Assembly (NCBI GenBank): GCA_030609125.1
Contig: JAUWCW010000115.1
Coordinates: 1-6,484 of the forward strand
DNA length: 6,484 nucleotides
Direction of reading: 5' to 3'
Source: JAUWCW01 sp030609125 [NCBI: Candidatus Rokuibacteriota bacterium]
Lineage (GTDB): Bacteria; JAUVQV01
Below are positions 1 to 5,626 of this stretch, piece after piece; the first letter of the stretch is position 1; every line of letters begins with the position of its first letter. The notes under the pieces are model-generated. The model was not told the DNA's origin. It ran no database searches and saw only the letters and a program-made list of their open reading frames with translations. Made by a program: the position numbers and the translations under genes.

Positions 1-2630
1 ACGTCGAGGTTGTGCTCGATCACGACCAGTGAATGGCCTTCCACCAGAAGCCGGCGGAAGGCCCCCAGCAGAACGGCGATGTCCCTGAAATGCAGGCCCG
101 TCGTAGGCTCGTCGAAGAGAAAGAGCTTTTTCCCTCCCTTCTTCTTTCCGTGACGGGCCCGGGCAAGATGGGCGGCCAGCTTGAGGCGCTGCGCCTCTCC
201 CCCGCTGAGCGTGGGAACGGGCTGCCCCAGGCGAAGGTAGCCGAGGCCGACTGCCCGCAGGGGCTCGAGGGAAGCGGCCACCGCCCGCACGTCGCGGAAG
301 AACGAAGCGGCTTCGGTAACAGTCATCTCCAGGACGTCGCCGATGGAGGTCGTCCCCCGGAGCCGCACCTCCAGGACTTCCGGCCGGTAGCGGCTCCCGT
401 CGCACTCCGGACATCGAAGGTAGACGTCGGAGAGGAACTGCATCTCCACGTGCTCAAAACCGTTCCCCCCGCAGGCGGGACAGCGCCCGTTGCCGGAGTT
501 GAAGCTGAATGTTCCCGGCTTGTAGCCCCGGTCCTTTGAAAGGGGCTCCTCGGCGAAAATCGCGCGGATCGCGTTCAGGGCCCCAACATAGCTGGCGGGG
601 TTGGACCTGGTGGTTCGTCCGATGGCGGACTGATCGACAAGAACCGCCGACTCTATATGATTAAATCCCTTTATTTCTTTATGCTTACCAGACTTCTGCT
701 GAGGTTTTCCCTTCAGTTCACAGATGGCGTTGAAAAGGGTGTCATGGACGAGGGTGGACTTTCCCGACCCGCTCACGCCGGTGACACAGACCAGCCGCCC
801 CAGCGGTATGGAGACGTCTATGTTCTTGAGATTGTGCTCACGGGCTCCGGTCACCGACAGGCGGGGGGTCCCCGGATACGGGGGCCGCGGCCTCCGGGCG
901 GGACCGACCCGTATCCTCCCCGAGAGGTACTGGGCGGTAACCGATTTCTTCCTCCTCACCAGCTGGGCCGGACTGCCCGAGAAGACGATCTCGCCGCCCT
1001 TCTCCCCCGGCCCGGGTCCCATGTCGATTATCCGGTCCGCCGCCCGGATGACGTCGGGGTCGTGTTCGACGACGAGGAGCGTGTTCCCCGCGTCCCGCAG
1101 GCGCTTCAGGACCCCGACGAGACGGTTGATGTCACTCTGGTGCAGGCCTATGCTCGGCTCGTCGAGAACGAAGAGGGTGTTGACCAGGGAGGTGCCGAGC
1201 GCGGTCGTGAGATTCAGTCTCTGGACCTCTCCGCCGCTGAGGGTGCGGCTCTGGCGTTCGAGAGTGAGATAGCCGAGTCCGACCTCGACGAGATAGCCGA
1301 GACGGGAACGGACTTCCTTCATGAGCAGTTCCGTCGCCTCGTCGAGGGGCCGGGGCAGCACGAACTCCGTGAAGAAGGCGAGGCACCTGTCCAGAGGCAT
1401 GACGGCCACGTCGTGCATGTTGGGGCCGCCCTCCCCCAGGCGCCAGAGGAGCGCCTCCGGCCTGAGGCGCGCACCATCGCAGTCGGGACAGGTCAGGTAG
1501 CTACGGTAGCGCGAGAGGTAGACCCGGATGTGCATCTTGTAGGCTTTCGTCTCCAGGTAATCGAAGAATCCCCGCACGCCGTACCAGTGCTTCCCGTCCC
1601 ATTCGCCCTCCCCCTGGAGCACCCACTTCTTCTGCCGTCGTGTCATCTCCCTCCACGGTCTGTCCGCGGGGATGCCCTTCCGCCCCGCGAACCGCAGAAG
1701 GTCTCTCTGGCACTCACGGCTCAGGCCGCTCTGCCAGGGCTTGACGGCGCCTGCGGCGAGGGAGAGCCCCTCGTCGGGGACGACGAGGCGGTAGTCGATG
1801 CCGATGGTCCTCCCGAAGCCCCGGCAGGTCTCACAGGCGCCGAGGGGAGAGTTGAAGGAGAAGAGGTTCGGCAGCGGGTCGGCGACGCGGATGTCGCAGT
1901 CGGGACAGTGCAGGCCGGCCGAGTAGCGCCGCGGATTGGAGGCGGTCCGGCCGTCCTCCGCGAGATCGTAGAGCGTGACTCGTCCTCGGCCTGTCTTCAG
2001 GGCGGCCTCCACCGAATCACGGATGCGGCCGAGATCGTTCCCCTCACGGAAAACGCGGTCCTGAACGACTTCCAGCTCGCCCCTGCCTTCCCTGAGGATC
2101 CGCGTATAGCCCTGACGCGCGAGAAGGTCCCTGACCTCGGCCGCCGTGAAGTTCTCCGGCACGGCGACGGGAAAGGTCACCATCAAGTGGGAATCTCCCT
2201 GCCCCGCCTCTTCGCCGATGCTCTCCGCGGTATCGCGGCGAACGCCTCGGCCGCAGCCGCTGCAGTGCGGGGTGGCGGCGCGGGCGAAGAGGAGCTTCAT
2301 GTGGTCGTTGATCTCCGACATGGTGCCGACGGTGGAGCGGGAGGTGCGCACCGGGTTCGTCTGGTCGATGGCGATCGCCGGCGGTATCCCCCTGATGCGA
2401 TCGGCCTTAGGCTTGTCCATGCGATCCAGGAACTGGCGCGCGTAGGGGCTGAAGGTTTCCACGTACCGGCGCTGGCCCTCGGCGTAGACGGTATCAAAAG
2501 CGAGGGAGGACTTCCCCGATCCGCTCACGCCGGTGATGACCGTGAGCTCCCCCAGGGGGATCGCGACATCAAATCCCTTCAGATTGTTCTGCCTCGCCCC
2601 CTCGACGAGGATAAAGTCTCTTTTGGCCAT
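1..2630 (-). CDS. uvrA: UvrA-family excinuclease ABC subunit A, C-terminus cut by the window edge
   Basis: This is a UvrA-type ATPase, the DNA damage-recognition subunit of nucleotide excision repair, which normally works as a cytoplasmic dimer with UvrB. The frame is open from ATG at 2630 to the edge: 876 residues are visible, and about 60 are missing if it has the usual length of about 940. Read directly: first Walker A GVSGSGKSS (34-42), signature LSGGEVQR (464-471), Walker B with D490/E491; second Walker A around K624, signature LSGGEAQR (808-815), Walker B with D840/E841. Cys pairs occur at 123/126, 242/245 with 266/269, 381/384, and 717/720 with 740/743; the last four match the DNA-binding zinc module. 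The stretch at about 130-240 corresponds to the UvrB-binding region. Several conserved blocks differ from E. coli-type UvrA (IDQTNPVRTSRSTVGTM at 88-104; FEHVEMQFLSDVYLRC before C740), so it may be a paralogue rather than the housekeeping copy. It is last in a probable three-gene operon, 38 bases after the oxidoreductase. UvrA-family assignment is very sure; subclass is an inference. Confidence 0.96.
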   Translation of the reverse strand, partial: MAKRDFILVEGARQNNLKGFDVAIPLGELTVITGVSGSGKSSLAFDTVYAEGQRRYVETFSPYARQFLDRMDKPKADRIRGIPPAIAIDQTNPVRTSRSTVGTMSEINDHMKLLFARAATPHCSGCGRGVRRDTAESIGEEAGQGDSHLMVTFPVAVPENFTAAEVRDLLARQGYTRILREGRGELEVVQDRVFREGNDLGRIRDSVEAALKTGRGRVTLYDLAEDGRTASNPRRYSAGLHCPDCDIRVADPLPNLFSFNSPLGACETCRGFGRTIGIDYRLVVPDEGLSLAAGAVKPWQSGLSRECQRDLLRFAGRKGIPADRPWREMTRRQKKWVLQGEGEWDGKHWYGVRGFFDYLETKAYKMHIRVYLSRYRSYLTCPDCDGARLRPEALLWRLGEGGPNMHDVAVMPLDRCLAFFTEFVLPRPLDEATELLMKEVRSRLGYLVEVGLGYLTLERQSRTLSGGEVQRLNLTTALGTSLVNTLFVLDEPSIGLHQSDINRLVGVLKRLRDAGNTLLVVEHDPDVIRAADRIIDMGPGPGEKGGEIVFSGSPAQLVRRKKSVTAQYLSGRIRVGPARRPRPPYPGTPRLSVTGAREHNLKNIDVSIPLGRLVCVTGVSGSGKSTLVHDTLFNAICELKGKPQQKSGKHKEIKGFNHIESAVLVDQSAIGRTTRSNPASYVGALNAIRAIFAEEPLSKDRGYKPGTFSFNSGNGRCPACGGNGFEHVEMQFLSDVYLRCPECDGSRYRPEVLEVRLRGTTSIGDVLEMTVTEAASFFRDVRAVAASLEPLRAVGLGYLRLGQPVPTLSGGEAQRLKLAAHLARARHGKKKGGKKLFLFDEPTTGLHFRDIAVLLGAFRRLLVEGHSLVVIEHNLD

Positions 2631-2636
2631 CCCGCC

Positions 2637-2642
2637 ATTATA
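2637..2642 (-). promoter_or_regulatory. Perfect TATAAT box abutting the uvrA start codon
   Basis: The minus strand reads TATAAT ending 6 bases before the uvrA ATG. Transcription from it would start at or beside the A of the ATG and give a leaderless message. The only purine-rich run, GGCGGG, directly touches the ATG, which is too close for normal ribosome binding, and no good -35 hexamer is seen about 17 bases upstream. The box may be chance, with uvrA simply translated from the upstream operon message. Confidence 0.25.
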
Positions 2643-2668
2643 GCGCCCTGAAGCGGCGGAAAATGCGG

Positions 2669-3793
2669 TCAGCCGTTCTGCTCCAGCTTCTTCTTCACCA
2701 CGCAGTAGATGCCGCCCTCTTTGAGACCGGGCTTGAAACAGCCGTTGCAGGAGATGCACTCCGCCCTGGCGAGGTCGCCCTCCTCCCAGCGTTTCACCAG
2801 GCCGGGCTCCCGTATGAGGGGTCGTGAGAGGGAGATGAAGTCCACAGCGCCCCGTCCCACCGCCGCTCTCGCCACCTCGAAGGACCGGAACCCGCCCACA
2901 GCGATGACGGGACAGGAGACAGCGCTCTTGATCCTTTCCGCCAGGGGCATGTTGTAGCCTTCATCTTCTTCCGTCTTGATCTTCACCCGGACCGGGCTCA
3001 GCTTCCCGGACGCAGACGTCCCGCCACTGACTTCTATGGCGGCGATTCCATCCTCATCGAGGGCCGTGGCGGCCGCCACGGCCTCCTCGATCTCCAGGCC
3101 TCCCTCGAAGAAGTCCGATCCGTTCAGCTTCACCATGACCGGGAACCCGTCGCCGACGGCGGCGCGAACTCTCCGGCACACCTCCATGAGAAAGCGCCGC
3201 CTCTTCTTCCCGCTGCCGCCGTATTCGTCCTCCCTCCTGTTCGTCAGGGGTGAGAGAAACTGGTTGATCAGGTATCCGTGCGCGGCGTGAAGTTGAACGG
3301 CGTCGAAACCGTATTCCCTGGCCCGCCCCGCCCCTTCTCCGAAGGCGGCCGCAACCCTGTCGATCTCCTTCCGGGTCATGGCCGCGGGGATCTCGGGAAA
3401 CTGCGGGACCTCTACCGAAGAGGGAGCAAGAGGCCGGCTTCCGGCCATCTTCCCCGTGGTCTGGCCCCCGCAGTGAACGAGCTGCATGCAGATCTTCCCG
3501 CCCTCGTCCTGCACCGCCCGGCAGAGGTCCTTCATCTCGCCGGCGAAAGCGCCGCTGTAGATGCCCATCTTGCCCGGCATCTGCTTGCCCTCCGGACTGA
3601 CGTAGGTGTAGCCGGTGATGACGAGCCCCACCCTTCCCCGCGACAGGTCGCCGTAGAGAGCGGCCAGCTTCTCCCGCGGCCGCCCTTCGGGATCGCACAT
3701 TCCCTCCCAGGTCGCGGACCGGATGAACCGGTTCCGCAGCGACATGCTCCCGAGATCTGAATCAGAGAAAAGTCCGTCCGCCTGTGCCGTCAT
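2669..3793 (-). CDS. Old Yellow Enzyme family NADH:flavin oxidoreductase, single-domain, with C-terminal Cys cluster
   Basis: A 374-residue FMN-binding TIM-barrel oxidoreductase of the Old Yellow Enzyme/2,4-dienoyl-CoA reductase family, expected to be cytoplasmic and to reduce activated C=C bonds. Seen in the sequence: N-terminal NRFIRSATWEG (21-31); H169-x2-H172-x-Y174, which matches the substrate-anchoring His pair and proton-donor Tyr spacing of YqjM; the family block LINQFLSPLTNRREDEYGG (175-193); and the FMN-phosphate region VGGFRSFE...DFISLSRPLI (299-327). The tail has C346-x2-C349-x2-C352-x11-C364, close to the 4Fe-4S motif of FadH (C-x2-C-x3-C-x11-C). The C-terminal FAD/NAD(P)H domain of FadH and 2-enoate reductases (about 670 residues) is absent, so electrons probably come from a separate partner. 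ATG 3793 is preceded by GGCGGGGAC. The gene lies 29 bases after the DsrE-like gene and 38 before uvrA. The substrate cannot be read from sequence. Confidence 0.93.
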   Translation of the reverse strand: MTAQADGLFSDSDLGSMSLRNRFIRSATWEGMCDPEGRPREKLAALYGDLSRGRVGLVITGYTYVSPEGKQMPGKMGIYSGAFAGEMKDLCRAVQDEGGKICMQLVHCGGQTTGKMAGSRPLAPSSVEVPQFPEIPAAMTRKEIDRVAAAFGEGAGRAREYGFDAVQLHAAHGYLINQFLSPLTNRREDEYGGSGKKRRRFLMEVCRRVRAAVGDGFPVMVKLNGSDFFEGGLEIEEAVAAATALDEDGIAAIEVSGGTSASGKLSPVRVKIKTEEDEGYNMPLAERIKSAVSCPVIAVGGFRSFEVARAAVGRGAVDFISLSRPLIREPGLVKRWEEGDLARAECISCNGCFKPGLKEGGIYCVVKKKLEQNG

Positions 3794-3822
3794 GTCTGTC
3801 CCCGCCTTTCGCGCTCGTCGTC

Positions 3823-4185
3823 TTAGATGGTGATGACGCCTCCCGATGCGTCGTGCACAAGGGTGGGGGCGCTTGAGATGATGACGCCATCGACGAGGTC
3901 TCCCTCCGAGATGTTCCGCTGCGCCATGAAGGGCGAGCAGGCATGCAGCTCACCCCCCTCTTCCGCAAAAAGATCGAGCAGTTCCTGCACGGAGGCGAAG
4001 TGGTCGGCCTTCAGTCCTTCGCAGTGACCTTTCACCAGGGTGAAGATGCCGTCGAGGGCGAAGAAGATCTTGACCTTCACGTCCGTGGCGAGGGCCGCGT
4101 TGGCAATGGACAGTCCCATGGAGGCGCGTTCAAGGTCTTTTTTCGGGTCAACGGTGAGGAGCACTACCATGTCTTTCTGTTCCAT
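3823..4185 (-). CDS. DsrE/DsrF-like family protein
   Basis: A 120-residue protein resembling the DsrE/DsrF/TusD-like fold family, small cytoplasmic proteins that form oligomers and in known members carry persulfide sulfur on a conserved Cys. Features: a hydrophobic first strand MVVLLTVDP (6-14), helix SMGLSIANAAL (22-32), second strand VKVKIFFALDG (36-46), and the LHACSPFMAQRNI block (80-92) with C83 where the family's reactive Cys usually lies just before a helix. A second Cys is at 55. The C-terminus, SSAPTLVHDASGGVITI, matches the last strand. A strong GGGAGGT ribosome site sits 5 bases before ATG 4185. It is the first gene of the probable operon with the oxidoreductase and UvrA. Sulfur transfer is inferred from the family; no dsr or tus partner gene is in the window, and many family members have no known role. 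Confidence 0.82.
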   Translation of the reverse strand: MEQKDMVVLLTVDPKKDLERASMGLSIANAALATDVKVKIFFALDGIFTLVKGHCEGLKADHFASVQELLDLFAEEGGELHACSPFMAQRNISEGDLVDGVIISSAPTLVHDASGGVITI

Positions 4186-4190
4186 TTCCG

Positions 4191-4197
4191 ACCTCCC
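4191..4197 (-). promoter_or_regulatory. Ribosome binding site of the DsrE-like gene
   Basis: The minus strand reads GGGAGGT followed by CGGAA and then ATG. This near-ideal Shine-Dalgarno with 5-base spacing fixes the start at 4185. Confidence 0.85.
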
Positions 4198-4227
4198 AGA
4201 TCAGGTGTTCTCGTCGTTTGGCGCACT

Positions 4228-4233
4228 ATTATA
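4228..4233 (-). promoter_or_regulatory. Probable promoter -10 box of the DsrE-oxidoreductase-uvrA run
   Basis: The minus strand carries a perfect TATAAT inside an otherwise GC-rich intergenic region. The predicted start near 4221 gives a leader of about 35 bases that contains the strong ribosome site. The -35 position (about 4250-4256) reads CGTGTG or GTGTGT, a poor match to TTGACA, so an activator or different sigma contacts may be needed. Confidence 0.5.
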
Positions 4234-4261
4234 CCCGACTTTCCCCTCTACACACGCCAGG

Positions 4262-4293
4262 GGCGGGAGGGCATCTTCCCTGTGCCACCCGCC
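4262..4293. other. Imperfect inverted repeat between divergent promoters
   Basis: GGCGGG (4262-4267) can pair with CCCGCC (4288-4293), and AGGG (4268-4271) with CCCT (4278-4281), giving a ten-pair stem with a 6-base loop and a 6-base bulge. The perfect palindrome GGAATTCC (4295-4302) follows directly. The position between the two candidate promoters suits an operator, but no poly-T tract follows, so it is not an intrinsic terminator. It could be chance in GC-rich DNA. Confidence 0.3.
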
Positions 4294-4309
4294 GGGAATT
4301 CCTGACCTA

Positions 4310-4339
4310 TTGCCTTCGGCCTATGTTTTTTGCTACGCT
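4310..4339 (+). promoter_or_regulatory. Candidate extended -10 promoter for the 81-residue gene and patatin
   Basis: TTGCCT (4310-4315) lies 18 bases before TACGCT (4334-4339), which is preceded by TG (4331-4332) to form an extended -10, TGCTACGCT. A T-run (4325-4331) lies between them. The predicted start near 4346 gives a leader of about 60 bases before ATG 4409. The -10 hexamer alone is weak. Confidence 0.4.
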
Positions 4340-4342
4340 GAC

Positions 4343-4386
4343 AGCGGGGTCAAGGCCGCCCAGTGATGCAAACCCGCTCGCCACTG
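4343..4386 (+). other. Possible leader RNA fold with pseudoknot topology
   Basis: AGCGGG (4343-4348) can pair with CCCGCT (4373-4378), while CAGTG (4361-4365) inside that loop can pair with CACTG (4382-4386) outside it. Both stems together would form an H-type pseudoknot just upstream of the GAGGT ribosome site at 4395-4399. The stems are only 5-6 pairs, and it matches no riboswitch class I know. Confidence 0.15.
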
Positions 4387-4408
4387 CCGGGAAAGAGGTC
4401 CTCAAAGA

Positions 4409-4654
4409 ATGGAAAACGACAAAAAGCTGCTCCTGAAACAGATCGACAGCCTCAACGACGAAATCAAGACGCTGGCTTACAAGCTCGGCGGGCTCCTCGA
4501 CGTCGACTGCAACCTCGGTGTCTGCTCCTACAACCCGGATGCGGACAACCTTCAGGAGAAGATGAAGGAGGTCCAGCAGAGAAAAGTTCTCCTCGAGAAG
4601 ATCATGAAGGGGCTCGACTCCTGCGATCTCGAGGAGACCCCCGGCCACGAGTAG
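4409..4654 (+). CDS. Small helical protein of unknown function, predicted coiled coil
   Basis: An 81-residue protein that I do not recognise. It has two charged amphipathic helices, residues 1-30 (rich in Lys, Leu, Asp, Glu) and 47-70 (LQEKMKEVQQRKVLLEKIM), with heptad-like leucine/isoleucine spacing. They are joined by a short linker (31-46) containing C34 and C39; a third Cys is C72. There is no signal peptide or membrane segment. ATG 4409 is preceded by GAGGT with a 9-base spacer. Composition matches the neighbouring genes, and the frame reads sense codons through to TAG. It lies 64 bases before the patatin gene on the same strand and is probably co-transcribed with it. A helical-hairpin dimer, perhaps redox- or metal-sensitive through its cysteines, is possible, but function is unknown. 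Confidence 0.75.
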   Translation: MENDKKLLLKQIDSLNDEIKTLAYKLGGLLDVDCNLGVCSYNPDADNLQEKMKEVQQRKVLLEKIMKGLDSCDLEETPGHE

Positions 4655-4709
4655 CCACTGAAAAAAGGTGTCCGGCCGCCCTGCCGGGCCCCGGGTCGGA
4701 AACCTGCAT

Positions 4710-4714
4710 GGAGG
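4710..4714 (+). promoter_or_regulatory. Ribosome binding site deciding the patatin start
   Basis: GGAGG lies 4 bases before ATG 4719, supporting this start over the in-frame GTG at 4668, whose 17 extra codons encode a Gly/Arg/Pro-rich stretch outside the family domain. Confidence 0.7.
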
Positions 4715-4718
4715 CGGG

Positions 4719-5600
4719 ATGTCGGAAGTGAAGGTCGGCTTCGCCCTCGGCGGCGGCGCGGCCAGAGGCATCGCCCACATCGGCGTGCTGAAGGTACTGA
4801 TGCGGGAGGGCATTTCCCCCGGATGCATCGTCGGCACCAGCATCGGAGCCCTCGTCGGCGCCTGCATCGCAGCCACGCTCGACGTCAACGAGGTCATCGA
4901 CCGGGTCCGCAGCTACTTCGAAGGCGAGAGCTTCAGAAAAATAAAGTTCGACTTTCTCAAGCACATCAACCACACCCCGGAGACTGACGGTCTCTACGAC
5001 GCCCTGAGCCACTACCTTCGCAAGAGCTTCTTCTACAATGTCACCCTGGCCCGGCAGTCCTTCGTCAGCGAGGACACCTTCCTGAAAAACATCTCCGCCC
5101 TGGTGGACGACATCGGCATCCAGGACACGAGGATCCCCTTCGCCGCCGTCTGCACGGACATCCACGGCGGCCGGGAGGCCGTCCTCACCGAGGGGCCCCT
5201 GCGCTCAGCCGTGGCGGCCTCGTCGGCAATTCCCGGCATTTTCCCTCCCGTCGAGTTCGGCGACCGTCTCCTCGCCGACGGCGGGTGGGTCAACCAGCTC
5301 CCGGCGGGGCCCTGCCGGAAACTCGGCGCCGACGTGGTCATCGCCGTCGACGTCGCCCGCGAGCTCGAGCAGGACTACACTGTCGATACGGGCCTCGACA
5401 TCATTCGCCGCGTGAACGCCATCACGCGCCACACCCTGAGCCGCGTTCACGTCAGGGATGCGGACCTGGTGATATCCCCTCAGGTCGAAACCGTGAGCTG
5501 GACCAGCTTCGGCTGCATTGAGGAGTGCATACGTCTCGGCGAGGACGCCGCGGAGAAGTCGCTTTCCACGGCCTTCAAGCTCCTCGGCAGGAAACCCTGA
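4719..5600 (+). CDS. Patatin-like phospholipase/esterase (RssA/NTE family)
   Basis: A 293-residue patatin-fold serine hydrolase, close in length to E. coli RssA (about 300). All active-site parts are present: the glycine-rich oxyanion loop GGGAARG (11-17), the nucleophile elbow GTSIG (39-43) with Ser41, and the catalytic-dyad Asp in DGG (187-189, Asp187), with the family block SSAIPGIFPPVEF (168-180) between. The family hydrolyses acyl ester bonds of phospholipids or lysophospholipids. No signal peptide is seen; AALALVGACIAA-like hydrophobicity at 44-52 belongs to the helix after the nucleophile, so the protein is probably cytoplasmic or peripherally membrane-bound. The start at 4719 is chosen for the GGAGG site and the position of the first strand (VKVGFAL). 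It follows the 81-residue gene by 64 bases and converges with the acyl-CoA synthetase gene. Physiological substrate is unknown. Confidence 0.93.
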   Translation: MSEVKVGFALGGGAARGIAHIGVLKVLMREGISPGCIVGTSIGALVGACIAATLDVNEVIDRVRSYFEGESFRKIKFDFLKHINHTPETDGLYDALSHYLRKSFFYNVTLARQSFVSEDTFLKNISALVDDIGIQDTRIPFAAVCTDIHGGREAVLTEGPLRSAVAASSAIPGIFPPVEFGDRLLADGGWVNQLPAGPCRKLGADVVIAVDVARELEQDYTVDTGLDIIRRVNAITRHTLSRVHVRDADLVISPQVETVSWTSFGCIEECIRLGEDAAEKSLSTAFKLLGRKP

Positions 5601-5626
5601 CAACGCCCCCCCCCTTTCGACCCTGC
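5601..5626. other. Short convergent intergenic spacer with a C9 run
   Basis: Only 26 bases separate the patatin stop from the stop of the opposing acyl-CoA synthetase gene. The spacer contains nine consecutive C (plus strand). No hairpin followed by a T-run is visible for either direction, so termination here is not by an evident intrinsic terminator. Confidence 0.6.

Noticed and set aside
33-539. 168-codon plus-strand open frame
   Set aside because: It is antisense to the UvrA C-terminal half, in the same register as the longer shadow; no ribosome site and no domain.
657-2651. Very long plus-strand open frame (664 codons) opposite uvrA
   Set aside because: It lies in exact codon register antisense to a certain UvrA gene. 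GC-rich codon use suppresses stops in that register, and the translation has no recognisable domain.
3054-3698. 214-codon minus-strand frame inside the oxidoreductase gene
   Set aside because: It is an Arg/Gly-rich shifted-frame shadow of the Old Yellow Enzyme coding sequence, which is intact in its own frame.
4672-4700. GC-rich short inverted repeats between the 81-residue gene and patatin as a terminator
   Set aside because: The best stem is about five pairs and is not followed by a T-run; ordinary for GC-rich DNA.
4668-4718. GTG start at 4668 extending the patatin by 17 residues
   Set aside because: The extension is low-complexity, and the GGAGG site is correctly placed for ATG 4719, where the family domain begins.
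4307-4897. 196-codon minus-strand open frame across the 81-residue gene and patatin start
   Set aside because: It overlaps two well-supported plus-strand genes including the patatin active-site loop, and its translation resembles no family.
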